This document shows, piece by piece, positions 1-10,671 of a stretch of DNA of 64,000 nt. Made by a program: the position numbers and the translations under genes. Below the pieces are notes generated by a model. It saw only the letters and a list, made by a program, of their open reading frames with translations, was not told where the DNA came from and did no database searches. Every line of letters begins with the position of its first letter. The stretch's first letter is position 1. Source of the DNA: Sphingomonas sp. H160509 (GTDB lineage: Bacteria > Pseudomonadota > Alphaproteobacteria > Sphingomonadales > Sphingomonadaceae); contig NZ_JAMXSR020000002.1 in assembly GCF_024124765.2 (NCBI RefSeq), forward strand, positions 2,716,001 to 2,780,000, in the 5' to 3' direction.

Positions 1-1
1 G

Positions 2-782
2 CTTGCGGCGGATGGCTGGCATGTCGTCGGCACGACGCGGGATGGGCGGGGTGGTACGCTCCGGTTCGACGATGTGGATGCGGTGACGGCGGAGATCGCG
101 GCGGCGACGCATATCCTGTCGTCGGTGCCGCCCGAGCATGAGGCGGACCCCGTGCTCGGGCGCTACGGTTCGCTGTTGCTGCGGACTCGGGCCTGGATCG
201 GTTATCTGTCGTCGACGGGCGTGTACGGCGATGCGCAGGGTGCGTGGGTGGACGAGACGGCGCCGATCGGTGGCGGTCGTCGGAGCGCGCGGGCAGCGGC
301 GGATGCGGACTGGCTCGCGATCGGTGCGCGGACGTTCCGGTTGCCGGGGATCTATGGCCCCGGTCGCTCGCCGCTCGACAGGGTGCGGCAGGGCAAGGCG
401 CACAGGATCGAGCAACCCGGCCAGGTGTTCAGCCGCGCGCATGTCGACGATATCGTCTCGGGTGTGATCGCCGGGTTCGATGCGCCGGCGGGGGGCGTAT
501 AATCTTGCGGACGACGTGCCTGCATCGCAGAACGACGTCGTGGCGTTCGCGGCGATGTTGCTCGGGATGCCCGCGCCGCCGTTCGTGACGCTTGAGGAGC
601 TATCGGCGATGGGGCGCGGATTTTATAACGAGAACCGGCGGGTGGCGAACGGCAAGGCGAAGCGCGTGCTCGGCTGGACGCCCGCCTGGCCCGACTACCG
701 TGCCGGCCTGCGCGCGCTGAGTGCGATGACGAGGCCGATGCCCGACAGGATCGCGCCGGCGACCGCCAAGGTGGACCAGTGA
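2..782 (+). CDS. NAD-dependent epimerase/dehydratase (SDR), 5'-truncated and frameshifted
   Basis: The frame enters from the left edge, so the N-terminal nucleotide-binding glycine turn is outside the window. What remains looks like the rest of an extended short-chain dehydrogenase/reductase: YLSSTGVYGD is the catalytic strand and FRLPGIYGPGRSPLD the strand that follows it. A run of six G at 490-495 breaks the frame; with five G the protein continues as AGAYNLADDVPASQND and on to LGWTPAWPDYRAGLRAL. The last 25 or so codons overlap the converging transporter gene, so the real stop may lie near 720. By motif order it resembles YeeZ-like epimerases. The substrate cannot be told. Confidence 0.8.
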
Positions 783-1618
783 TAGCGCTCGAAGATCGTC
801 GATAGCAGCATCGCGATCACCGGCACGATGACGCCCGAATAGGCCGCCTTGGCCGGGCCGATCGCGCGGATGACGTTGAAATACAGTGGGAAGGCGAGCG
901 CGGAGGCGAACACGCCGAGATAGAGGATGCCCGCGACATAGCCGAAGCGGGGCTCGAACACCGGCGGGCCGGTGGTGATCCAGGCGAACGCGGCATCGAG
1001 GGTCGCGCCGATCAGCATCGCCATCGCGAGCGTCGGCGCCATCGGGTATCGCTTGGCGAACGCGCTGCCCTGGATGACGTTGGCGACCGACGCGGCCATC
1101 ACGCCGCACAGCGTCAGGACGATGCCGATCGTCGCCGAGCGCGGCCCGTGCGGATCGACCCGCGCCTCGTTGACGAACAGCAGCGCGACCCCCGCCATCG
1201 CGACCGCGCACCCGACCATCAGCTGACGTCCGAGGCGCTGCTTGAGGAAGATGCGGCCGAAGATCGCGTTGGGGACGAGGAGGAGCGCGAACACCACCGC
1301 GACCAGTCCGGAGGTGACGTAATGCTCGGCGCGGTAGACGAAGTTGAAGTTGAACGTGAACAGCGCGATGCCGATGACTGCCGCGAACGCGTAGCCGCGC
1401 GCGTCGAACTTGAAGCTTTCGCGCTTGATGCCTGCGTAGATCGCCATTGCGATGCCGGCGACGAGGAAGCGGTAGCTGATCGACCAGCTCGGCGGCACCA
1501 CCGCGATCTGGTCGCGGATGACGAGCCAGGTCGAGCCCCAGATCAGCGTGACGATGCCGAACGGGATCAGTACGGCCGCGCGCGTGGACTGTGGTGGGTC
1601 GGTTGGGCCGGGGGTCAT
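695..1618 (-). CDS. EamA/DMT family transporter
   Basis: A 307-residue polytopic inner-membrane protein of the drug/metabolite transporter superfamily, which exports amino acids or other small metabolites. The first segment FGIVTLIWGSTWLVIRDQ carries the W-G-S-T-W signature of EamA repeat one; the second repeat follows SATIGIVLTLCGVMAAS and ends IGLVIALSARRPAR. About ten hydrophobic stretches fit the family. The start is taken at the ATG that overlaps the stop of the upstream aldolase gene (ATGA), which implies translational coupling; a longer open frame runs back into the aldolase. Pairing with a threonine aldolase hints at amino-acid or aldehyde export, but this is inference. Confidence 0.88.
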   Translation of the reverse strand: MTPGPTDPPQSTRAAVLIPFGIVTLIWGSTWLVIRDQIAVVPPSWSISYRFLVAGIAMAIYAGIKRESFKFDARGYAFAAVIGIALFTFNFNFVYRAEHYVTSGLVAVVFALLLVPNAIFGRIFLKQRLGRQLMVGCAVAMAGVALLFVNEARVDPHGPRSATIGIVLTLCGVMAASVANVIQGSAFAKRYPMAPTLAMAMLIGATLDAAFAWITTGPPVFEPRFGYVAGILYLGVFASALAFPLYFNVIRAIGPAKAAYSGVIVPVIAMLLSTIFERYHWSTLAVAGAILSGIGLVIALSARRPAR

Positions 1619-2617
1619 AACTCCCGGATCGCATCGGCGAGCAGGCCTACCGAGTCCGCCGGACTGTCCCACGCGGTGACGAGGCGGATCTCGCCGGCTG
1701 CCCAGTCGTAGAAGTCGAAGCCCTTCGCGCGGAGGGCTGCGGCTTCTTCCGGCGTGGCGCGGAGGAAGACTTCGTTCGCTTCGACCGGGTGGACGAGGCG
1801 GTCACCGGCAGCGGCGGCGAGTCTGGCGGCTGCGTCGTTGGCGGCCTTGGCATTGGCGAGCCAGAGATCGTCGTCGAGCATGGCGAGGATCTGCGCGGCG
1901 AGGTAGCGCCCCTTCGACAGAAGCAGGCCGGCGCGTTTGCGGCGGTATTGCGTGACGGCGGCGAGCTCGGGCTTGAAGAAGACCAGCGCCTCTACGCTCA
2001 TCGCGCCGTTCTTGACGAAGCCGAAGCTCAGCGCGTTGACGCCCGCGCGCCACGTCATGTCGGCGGGCGAGCAGCCGACGCGTGCCATCGCGTTGGCGAA
2101 GCGCGCGCCGTCCATGTGGAAGCCTAGCCCGCGCTCCTTTGCCAGCGCGCCGATCGCAGCGACTTCGTGCGGTAGGTAGACGCGGCCATATTCGGTGGCG
2201 TTGGTGATGGAGATCGCGTGCGGCTGAACGCGGTGGACGTCGTCTGGGATCGCGTCGAGGACGGTGCGGATCGTGTCGGGGGGTGAGTTTCGCAGCCTCG
2301 CCATCGGCGAGGAACAGCTTGGCGCCGTGCGTGTAGAATTCGGGCGCGCCGCCCTCGTCGTTCTGGATGTGCGCGTCGCGGTGGCAGACGATGCCGCCGT
2401 GCGGGGGGCAGAGCGCGGCGAGCGCGAGGCAATTGGCGGCGGTACCGGTGGGGACCCACAGCACCGCGACCTCCGTTTCGAACAGCGCGGAGAGGCGGCC
2501 ATCGAGCTGCTGGCTCCACGCGTCGCCGGCATAGGCGGTGTCGAGCGTGTCGGCGGCGGCGATCGCGGCCATGACCTGAGGGTGGATCCTGGCGGCGTTG
2601 TCGGAGAAGAAGCGCAT
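1615..2617 (-). CDS. ltaE: low-specificity L-threonine aldolase (frameshifted)
   Basis: A PLP-dependent fold-type I enzyme that cleaves L-threonine or L-allo-threonine to glycine and acetaldehyde. The N-terminus MRFFSDNAARIHPQVMAAI, the segment LWVPTGTAANCLAL that contacts the cofactor phosphate, HRDAHIQNDEGGAPE, the FHMDGARFANA aspartate strand and SFGFVKNGAM with the Schiff-base lysine are all present in order. The frame breaks at six G at 2278-2283; with five, AAKLTPDTIRTVLDAIPDDV reads through, giving about 333 residues, normal for the family. The start is the ATG before RFFSDN. It is co-transcribed with the EamA exporter through a 4-base overlap. Confidence 0.9.
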
Positions 2618-2689
2618 GAGTGAGACATGCTGCGATGCGGTGGTGGCGTCAACGGGAGTGTCGCCGCTCGGACGTTGGCGACCGCTTTC

Positions 2690-2747
2690 TTGTTCTCCCG
2701 CGAAGGCGGGAGCCCAGTCTGGGTCCCCGCCTTCGCGGGGAAACAAG
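2690..2747. repeat. Palindromic intergenic repeat, family A copy 1
   Basis: An imperfect inverted repeat built on CGCGAAGGCGGG facing CCCGCCTTCGCG, with CCCAGTCTGGG at its centre. It lies just after the stop of the penicillin-binding protein gene and before the aldolase start. Related copies are at 17140, 45565, 57042 and 62420. It can fold into a strong hairpin in RNA. Confidence 0.85.
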
Positions 2748-2766
2748 CTGCTCTGCGGCTGGATTC

Positions 2767-4946
2767 CTATTGCCCCTCGTCGGGCCCTTGTTCTTCCTCC
2801 GGCGGCCGGCGGTCGTCTCGGGGGGGGCGGGCCTTCCTGGCGGTCGCGGCGGGAGGGGCCGACTGAGATGGTGCCGTCCTCGCCCATCTTCAGGTTGAAG
2901 CCGAGGCCCTCGATCTCGCCGCCGAGTGGCAGCACCGAATTGTCCTGATCGTCCGCCGGCAGTGCGTCAGGATCGACTTCCTCCACCACCGGAGCAGGCG
3001 CGGCGATCGGTGCGATACCCAGCGCGCTCTGCATGAAGTCGCGCCAGATCCGCGCGGGGATGCCGCCGCCCGACAGGCCGGGGTTCGACGAATTGTCGTC
3101 GTTGCCGACCCACACGCCGACCACCAGATCGCGCGCGAAGCCGACGAACAGCGCGTCCTTGTTGTCCGACGTCGTGCCGGTCTTGCCGAACGCGTCGACC
3201 GTCAGGTTCGCGCCGCGGCCGGTACCGGTGCGGATCGAGGCCGCCAACAGGTCGAGCATCTCGTCGTGGATCTTGCTCGGCATCTCGGTCGCGCCGCCGG
3301 TCAGCGACTGGTACCAGCCCTTCTCTCGGACGTCGGCTAGCCCGCGCGGCTGGACCGGATATTGCTCGCGCGCGATCGCGGCATAGGCGGCGGTGAGTTC
3401 GAGCAGCGACACGGTCGAGGTGCCGAGGCCGATGGTGGCCTCGCTGGGGATCGGCGTCGAGATGCCGAGGTCGCGGGCCGCCTTGATCACCGCCTTGACG
3501 CCGACCTGCTGCGTCAGCCGGGCGGCGGCGACGTTGGACGAGCGCGCGAATGCCTGGCGGAGCGTGATCGTCCCCTGATAGCGGCCGTCGCTGTTCTTCG
3601 GGGTCCAGTCGCCGATCGTCACCGGGCGGTCCTCGATCGTCAGAATCGGGGGTGAGGCCCTGGCGCATCGCGGCGAGGTAGACGAACAGCTTGAAGGTCG
3701 AGCCGGGCTGGCGCCGCGCCTGAGTCGCGCGGTTGAAGGGGCTTTTCGCGTAGTTCTTGCCGCCGATCATCGCGACCACGCGGCCATCGGGACGCATCGC
3801 CACCAGCGCGACCTGTGCCTGCCGCAGACCCGCGCGCGCTACGGTGCGTTCTGCCGCGCGTTGTAACCGCGGGTCGAGCGTCGTCTGGACGGTCGCCTCG
3901 GTCTTGATCTCGCCCGCCTGGTCGCGCGCTTCGGGCAGGATCCAGTCGGCGAAATAGGTGCCGTTGGGGAGCTGCGACGGGCGGCTGCCAAGTACGCGCT
4001 GCGGCTGGACCGCGTCGCCCTCCGCCTTGGTGAGGAAGCCGGCATCGACCATCGCGCCGACGACCACGGCTTCTCGCTTGCGCGCGCCTTCGAGGTTGGA
4101 GGTGGGGGCGAGGCGCGACGGGGCCTTGACCAAGCCGGCGAGCATCGCGGCCTGGCCGACGTTGAGCTTGTCCGGCGTGCGGCCGAAATAATGCTTGGCG
4201 GCCGCGCTGATTCCGTAGGTGTTGTCGCCGAAATAGACGTTCGAGAGATAGCGTGAGAGGATCTCGTTCTTCGACAGCCATGCCTCGAGCCAGAAGGCGA
4301 TCATAGCCTCGCGGATTTTCCGCGTCGCGGTGCGGTCCGAATCGAGGAACGCGTTCTTCGCGAGCTGCTGCGTGATCGTCGAGCCGCCCTGGCGGACGCC
4401 GCCCGAGCCCATGTTCGCCCAAGCCGCGCGCGCGATCCCGCGCGGATCGACGCCCCAGTGCGAATAGAAGCGCCGGTCCTCGATCGCTAGGAACGCCTGC
4501 GTGACGTGCGCCGGAAGCTTCGAGGCATCGACCGACTTGCCGATGATCGCGCCGCGTCGCGCGATTGGCGTGCCGTCGTCCGCGGTCAGCGTGATCGAGG
4601 GCGGCGTCGGCGGCTGGAGCGACTTCGACAGCGGCGCGGTGATCGCCAGCCAGATGATCGCGATCACCAGCAGGACGATGCCGATCCCCGCTCCGCGCAG
4701 GATCCAGCGACCGATCGGACGCTTGCGTCGCGGCGCGCTGGGGGTGGCGTAGGCCGCGCCGAAGTCCCGATCATAGGGCTCCGGGTCGCTGCCGTCCCGC
4801 TCGGCCTCGTATTTCTGGCGCAGGCGTTCGCGCTCGGTGATCAGCCGCTCGCGCTCATAGGCGTAGGGCTCGCGGTCGCCGCTGGAGCTGGAACGGTTGG
4901 GGTCGAAGGGATCGGGGCGCATCGGTCGTTCCAGCGGGTCGGCCAA
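2767..4946 (-). CDS. class A penicillin-binding protein (PBP1A-type), two frameshifts
   Basis: A bifunctional peptidoglycan glycosyltransferase/transpeptidase in the inner membrane facing the periplasm. Residues 1-80 are a charged cytoplasmic tail (coiled-coil-like around 28-50) and 81-103 the membrane anchor. The GT51 domain shows EDRRFYSHWGVD, GGSTITQQLAKN and the RYLSNVYFG block. The transpeptidase shows PGSTFK (serine nucleophile), RSSN and KTGTT. Five G at 3648-3652 should be four, giving GLTPILTIEDRPVTIGDW. Eight G at 2820-2827 should be seven, giving the acidic end RDDRRPPEEEQGPDEGQ and a stop at 2767. The corrected length is about 725 residues. Confidence 0.93.
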
Positions 4947-5124
4947 GCGGCGGACGTCAGGTGTATTATCGTTCTATGACAGCTCGGGCAAGTCTGTGCT
5001 TACGCCGTCCGTTCCTGCGCATGCTTAACGTGTACAGGGGCTTAGCAACAGCGGCACGACGTTCGCCGGACGAGAACCGACCGAAGCTGTTGTCATCGCG
5101 CGACGAAACGGGAAAGAGCATCGC

Positions 5125-5749
5125 ATGACGTTCGAACAGGATAAAACCGTGGCCGCTTCCGACACTCTTCCCGCCGTTCTGCCGCTGGTCGTCGGCATCG
5201 GCGGCACGATCGGCGGCGTCTCGTCGACCGAACGCGCGCTGCGGATCGCGCTCGATGCGGTCGAGAAGCAGGGCTATCGCACGCAGATGTTCGGGGGGCG
5301 CCGACATGGCGCGGCTGCCGCTCTACGATCCGAAGGCGACGACGCGCACTGCGGACGAGCAGGCGTTCGTCGAGGCCGTACGCGGTGCATCGGCGGTGAT
5401 CATCGCCAGCCCGGGCTATCACGGGAGCATTTCAGGCGTCGTGAAGAACGCGCTCGACCTGCTGGAGGAAACCGCGCGCGATCCCGAGCGGCCGTATCTG
5501 GCGGACATGCCGGTCGGGCTGATCGCGACGGCTTACGGCTGGCAGGCGACGGGGAGCACGATCGCGGCGTTGCGGTCGATCGTCCATGCGTTGCGCGGGT
5601 GGCCGACGCCGTTTGCCGCCGCGATCAATACGCAGGTGACGAAGTTCGACGATGAGGGCGGGGCGAGCGATCCTGCGGTGCTGGAGCAGCTGCGGCTGGT
5701 CGGGCGGCAGGTTGCGCGGTTCGCGCCGTTGTCGGAGCCGGCGAACTAG
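5125..5749 (+). CDS. NADPH-dependent FMN reductase family protein (frameshifted)
   Basis: A flavodoxin-fold oxidoreductase of about 207 residues that would reduce FMN or quinone-like substrates in the cytoplasm. LVVGIGGTIGGVSSTERAL is the phosphate-binding loop, and SPGYHGSISGVVKNALDLL is the family motif for the flavin and the next helix. Six G at 5293-5298 break the frame; with five it reads MFGGADMARLPLYDP. The gene is divergent from the penicillin-binding protein gene, with about 180 bases between the starts, and is followed at once by a family C palindrome. The physiological substrate is unknown. Confidence 0.88.
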
Positions 5750-5760
5750 CACGCCTTCCG

Positions 5761-5885
5761 ATCCTCCCCCGCGAGGGGGAGGTGTCGCCGCAGGTGACGG
5801 AGGGGGAGGGAAGGGGAACCGCTGTTACGTGTCCTCTCCCCTCCGTCTGGCAAGCGCCAGCCACCTCCCCCTGGCGGGGGAGGAT
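5761..5885. repeat. Palindromic intergenic repeat, family C copy 1
   Basis: The outer arms ATCCTCCCCC and GGGGGAGGAT enclose inner inverted segments (AGGTGACGGAGGG facing CCTCCGTCTGGC, and a small CTGGCAAGCGCCAG hairpin). It fills the gap between the convergent FMN reductase and outer-membrane factor genes, where it could end transcription from both sides. Other copies are at 12600 and 31739. Confidence 0.85.
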
Positions 5886-5889
5886 TAGT

Positions 5890-7449
5890 TTACTTCAGGC
5901 CACCACCTAACGAGCGGTAGAGTTCGACCGCGTTGCTGTCGCGGACGAGTCGTGTAGCCAGCAGGCTCTGCTGGGCGGTGTAGAGCGCGCGCTGCGAATC
6001 GAGCGTGTTGAGGAACGGGTCGATTCCGGCGCGGAAGCGGAGCTGCGACAGGTTATACGCGCCCGCCGCGTTGTCGCGCAGCGACGTCTGCGCCTCGAGC
6101 TGGCTGTTGATCGTGCCGCGACGTGCCAGCGCATCGGCGACCTCGCGGAAGCCGGTCTGGATGCTCTTCTCGTACGTGGCGAGCATCGCGTCGCGCGTTG
6201 CCTTGGCGTATTGCAGGTTACCCTTGTTGCGACCGAAATCGAAGATCGGCTGCGTGATCGACGGCGCGACCGACCATTGCTGGCTGCCGCCGCCGAACAG
6301 GTTGGACAGGCCAAGGCTGAGCGTGCCGAACGCCGCGGTCAGCGAAATGTTCGGGAAGAACGCCGCGCGCGCCGCGCCGATGTTCGCGTTGGCGGCGATC
6401 AGGTTATGCTCGGCCGCTGCGACGTCCGGACGGCGCAACAGCACCTCCGACGACAGGTTGGCGGGCAGATTCTCCAGCGTCGGCGTTTTCTCCGGCATCC
6501 GTGCAGGCAGCAGGTCCTGCGTCACGGTCGTCCCGGCGAGCAGGTTGAGCGCGTTCTGGTCCTGCGCGATCAGCGTGGTCGCGTTGGCAATGTCCGAGCG
6601 CGCCTGATCATAAGTGGTGCGCGCCTGACGCACTTCGAGTTCGGACGCGATGCCGATCCGGAAGCGATCCTGTGTGAGCTTCAGCGTCTGGCCGAACGCG
6701 CGCTCGGTATCCTGGGCGATCTTGAGACGGTCCTGGTCCGCGGCCATCGTCAGCCACGCGGTCGCGGTCTCCGAGATGAGCGACACCTGGGCGGCGTTGC
6801 GGTTTTCTTCCGCCGCGAAATACGCTTCCTGCTGCGCCTGCGTCAGGTTGCGGATGCGGCCGAAGAGATCGATTTCCCATGCGGAGATGCCGACATTGGC
6901 CGAATAGATGTCGGCGCGCCCGCTGCCCGTGACGGCAGTGCCCGCGCCGCCGGTACCACCGCCGGTGCCGCCACCCGTTCCGGTACCGCCACCGACGCCG
7001 CCCGTGCCACCACCAGTGCCACCACCAGTGCCGCCGCCCGTGCCGCCGCCGACACCGCCTACGCCGCCACCAACCGCACCGAACGGCGACTTCTGGTAGG
7101 TCGCGCTGCCGGTCGCGCCGATCGTCGGGAACAGGTCCGCGCGCTGGACGCGGTATTGCGCGCGCGCCTGTGCCACGTTGGCGACTGCAATGCGGACGTC
7201 ACGATTGTTGTCGAGTGCGAGGCGAATTACGCCGCGCAGGCGGTCGTCCGTGAAGAACGCCTCCCACGCGGTGTCCGCCGGCACGATCGCGTTCGCGACG
7301 TTGCCGGCCGCATAGGCTGGCCCGGTCGGTCCGCTCGGCGCCACGGGAAGCTCCGGACGGACGTATTTGGGGGCGAGGTTGCACCCGGCGAGCGTGAGCC
7401 CGGCGGCGAACGTGAGCGCGGTGCGGCTGGAGATCTTGGTCGAGAACAT
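5890..7449 (-). CDS. RND efflux outer-membrane lipoprotein, NodT/OprM family
   Basis: The outer-membrane channel of a tripartite efflux pump. The signal peptide ends in the lipobox LTLAGC with Cys23 as the lipid-bearing residue. Both OEP repeats are present (AWEAFFTDDRLRGVIRLAL near the start, the AAEHNLIAANANIGAARAAFFP block later). It has 519 residues, longer than usual because of a Gly/Thr/Val-rich insert at about 124-170, between LFPTIGATGSATYQKSPF and GSGRADIYSANVGISAWEID, where family members normally have a short loop. It is the last gene of the three-gene pump operon, five bases after the pump stop. Confidence 0.93.
   Translation of the reverse strand: MFSTKISSRTALTFAAGLTLAGCNLAPKYVRPELPVAPSGPTGPAYAAGNVANAIVPADTAWEAFFTDDRLRGVIRLALDNNRDVRIAVANVAQARAQYRVQRADLFPTIGATGSATYQKSPFGAVGGGVGGVGGGTGGGTGGGTGGGTGGVGGGTGTGGGTGGGTGGAGTAVTGSGRADIYSANVGISAWEIDLFGRIRNLTQAQQEAYFAAEENRNAAQVSLISETATAWLTMAADQDRLKIAQDTERAFGQTLKLTQDRFRIGIASELEVRQARTTYDQARSDIANATTLIAQDQNALNLLAGTTVTQDLLPARMPEKTPTLENLPANLSSEVLLRRPDVAAAEHNLIAANANIGAARAAFFPNISLTAAFGTLSLGLSNLFGGGSQQWSVAPSITQPIFDFGRNKGNLQYAKATRDAMLATYEKSIQTGFREVADALARRGTINSQLEAQTSLRDNAAGAYNLSQLRFRAGIDPFLNTLDSQRALYTAQQSLLATRLVRDSNAVELYRSLGGGLK
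6940..7080 (-). repeat. Low-complexity GGT/GGC codon repeat coding Gly/Thr-rich insert
   Basis: About 47 codons inside the outer-membrane factor gene are almost only Gly with spaced Thr or Val (GGTGGGTGGGTGG style). The DNA is a degenerate 12-base repeat of glycine codons. It falls where the hairpin loops exposed at the cell surface begin in this family, and such tracts vary in length by slippage. Its function is unknown. Confidence 0.85.
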
Positions 7450-7454
7450 CTGGA

Positions 7455-10400
7455 TCAGGCCTCCTGCGGCCGCTGGTCGTGGGGCGGATGGCCGCCGTCA
7501 CGGTTGTCGTCACGGTTGCCGTCGTGGTCGGGCACTTGGTCGCGGTCTTGCCCCGAGCCAGCCTTGTCCTGCTTGAAGACGCGCTTCACGAGCAGGAAGA
7601 ACAGCGGCACGAAGAAGATCGCGAGGACGGTCGCGGACAGCATGCCGCCGACCACCGCCCAGCCAATCGCGTTCTGGCCGCCGGCGCCGGCACCGCTCGA
7701 CAATGCGAGCGGCAACACGCCGAAGATGAACGCGAACGACGTCATCAGGATCGGGCGAAGGCGAAGCTTGGCCGCGTCGACCGCGGCATCGGCCGCGTTC
7801 ATCCCGTCGCCCATCTTCTCCTCAGCGAACTCCACGATCAGGATCGCGTTCTTCGCCGCCACACCGATCGTCGTGATCAGCCCGACCTGGAGATAGATGT
7901 CGTTGTTCAGCCCGAAGATCATCGCCGCGCCGACCGCGCCGAGGACACCGAGCGGCACCACCAGCAGGACGGCGATCGGGATCGACCAGCTTTCATACAA
8001 CGCCGCGAGGCAGAGGAACACGATCAGCAGCGACAGCGCATAGACCGTGGTCGACTGGCCGCCCGACAGGTTTTCCTCGTAGCTGAGGCCGGTCCACTCA
8101 TAGCCGATGCCGGGTGGCAGCTTGGCCGCCATCTCCTCCATCGCCTTGATCGCGGTGCCGCTGCTGACGCCCGGCGCCGGCGAGCCCATGATCTCGAACG
8201 AGGCTACGCCGTTGTACCGTTCGAGGCGTGACGGACCGTAGTTCCAGCTCGTCGTCGAGAAGGACGAGAATGGCGCCATCGCGTTGCTGGTCGTGCCGCG
8301 GACGTAGAAGTTGCCGAGATCGGCGGGCGTCGTGCGGAACGGTGCGTCGGCCTGCACGAACACCTTCTTCACGCGACCGCGGTCGATGAAGTCGTTGATG
8401 TACGCGCCACCGAACGCGGTGCTGACCGTGGTGTTGATGTCCTGCTGGCTGAGGCCGAGCGCCCCCCGCCTGCGCCTGGTCGACGTTCAGTTTCAGCTGA
8501 GGCGCATCCTCCAGGCCGTTCGGACGGACCTGCATCAGGCGCTTGTCCTGGCTGGCCATGCCGAGCAGCATGTTGCGCGCCTCGAGCAGTTTCTCGTGAC
8601 CGACGCCGGCATTGTCCTTCAGCATGAAGTCGAAGCCGTTGGCGTTGCCGAGTTCCTGCACGGCGGGCGGCACGAAGCCGATCACCATGCCGGCCCGGAT
8701 CCCGGCGAGCGCCTGGTTGGCGCGTGCCGCGACCGCCGCGACGCTGTTTTCCTTGCCGCTACGATCTTCCCAGGGCTTCAGCTGGATGAAGGCGATGCCG
8801 ACATTCTGGCCCTGGCCGACAAAGCCGAAGCCGCTGATCGTGAAGATGCCCGCGGTGTTGGCCTTCTCGTCGATCATGAAGTGATCGCGGACCTTGTCCA
8901 TCGTCCGTGCGGTCTCCTCCATCGGCGTGCCCGACGGCATCGAGACCTGCGCGAACATGACGCCCTGATCTTCCTCGGGAAGGAAGCCCGACGGCAGGCG
9001 GACGAAGATGAAGGCCATCGCGACGACGATCACGGCATAGACCAGCATCGTGCGGACCCAGCCCTTCTCGACGCGGCGCAGGCCGTTACCATACTTGCCG
9101 ACGCCCTTGTCGAAGGTGCGGTTGAACCAGCCGAAGAAGCCCTTCTTCTCGCCATGCCCTTCCTTGGCGGGCTTCAGGATCGTCGCGCAGAGCGCGGGCG
9201 TTAGGATCAACGCGACCAGTACCGACAGCGCCATCGACGACACGATGGTGATCGAGAACTGGCGGAAGATCACGCCGGTCGAACCGCTGAAGAACGCCAT
9301 CGGCAGGAACACCGCCGACAGCACCAGGCCGATGCCGACCAGCGCGCCGCTGATCTCGTCCATCGACTTCTTGGCGGCTTCCTTCGGGGAGAGCCCTTCC
9401 TCCTGGATGAGGCGCTCGACGTTCTCGACGACGACGATCGCGTCATCGACGAGCAGGCCGATCGCCAGCACCATGCCGAACAGCGTCAGCGTGTTGATCG
9501 TGAACCCCGCGACCTGGAGCACGGCGAGCGAGCCGAGCAACACGACCGGGACCGCGATCGTCGGGATCAGCGTGGCGCGGAAATTCTGGAGGAACAGGAA
9601 CATCACGAGGAAGACGAGGACGATCGCCTCGATCAGCGTGTGGATGACCTGCTCGACCGACAGCCGCACGAACGTCGAGTTGTCGATCGGGAACGCGACC
9701 TTGACGTCGGGCGGGAACTGCTTGGCGATCCGGTTGACCTCGGCCTTCACCAGCTTGACGGTATCGAGCGCGTTGGCACCCGGTGCCAGCTTCACGCCGA
9801 AGCCTGCCGCCTGCTTGCCGTTATAGCGTGCCTGGAAGCTGTAGTTTTCGGAGCCCATCTCGACGCGCGCGACGTCCGACAGCCGCACGGTCGCGCCGCT
9901 GGTTGCCGAGCGGACGATGATCGCGCGGAACTGCTCCGGCGTCTGGAGGCGCGACTGCGCGGTCACGGTCGCGTTGAGCGACTGGCCCTTCACGGCGGGC
10001 AGACTGCCGACCTGACCTGCCGAGACCTGTGCGTTCTGCGCAGTCAGTGCGGAGGTGATGTCGGTGACGGTGACGCCCAGGTTCGACATCTTGAAGGGGT
10101 CGACCCAGATCCGCATCGAATATTGCGCGCCGAACACCTGCGTGTCGCCGACGCCCTTGATGCGGCTGAGCGGATCCTGGAGCTTCGAGGCGATCATGTC
10201 GCCGAGATCGACCTGGTCGTGATCGCCGTTTTCCGAATAGGCGGCGATGATGAGCAGGAAGTTGGCGGTCGCCTTGGTGACGCGGAGACCGGCCTGCTGG
10301 ACTTCCTGCGGCAGGAGCGGCGTCGCCTGTTGCAGCTTGTTCTGCACCTGAACCTGCGCGATGTCGGGGTCGGTGCCCTGCTCGAAGGTGAGCGTGATCG

Positions 10401-10665
10401 CGAGGTTGCCCGAACCGTCCGAGGTCGAGGCGAAGTAGCGAAGGTTGTCGATGCCCTTCATCTGCTGCTCGATGATCTGCGTCGTCGTGTTCTCGAGCGT
10501 CTGTGCGTCGGCGCCCGGATAGGACGTCGCGACCGTCACCTTGGGGGCGGCGATCTCAGGGAACTGCGCGATCGGCAGCGACCGGATCGCGAGGATACCC
10601 GCCAGCATCAGGATGATGGCGATGACCCATGCGAAGATGGGTCGATCGATGAAATAGCGTGACAT
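7455..10665 (-). CDS. RND multidrug efflux pump, HAE1 (AcrB/MexB) family, frameshifted
   Basis: The inner-membrane proton-driven pump of the tripartite system, about 1069 residues after repair. It opens with [20 protein letters not shown], typical of AcrB. The twin aspartates of the proton relay are in [14 protein letters not shown], and the later conserved blocks [20 protein letters not shown] and [14 protein letters not shown] are intact. Six C at 8462-8467 should be five, giving [20 protein letters not shown]. The C-terminal tail after [12 protein letters not shown] is unusual, being rich in Asp, His and Asn. It sits six bases after the membrane fusion gene and five before the channel gene, so one operon. 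Confidence 0.95.
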
Positions 10666-10671
10666 GGGCGG

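Noticed and set aside
1802..3622. Single 606-codon frame joining the PBP transpeptidase end to the aldolase N-terminus
   Set aside because: It arises from the frameshift in the eight-G run at 2820-2827; the repaired PBP stops at 2767, and the aldolase starts at its own ATG at 2617.
6211..7896. Long plus-strand open frame of 561 codons across the efflux genes
   Set aside because: It is antisense to the outer-membrane factor and pump genes, is rich in Arg and Gly, and has no domain; a typical shadow frame of GC-rich DNA.
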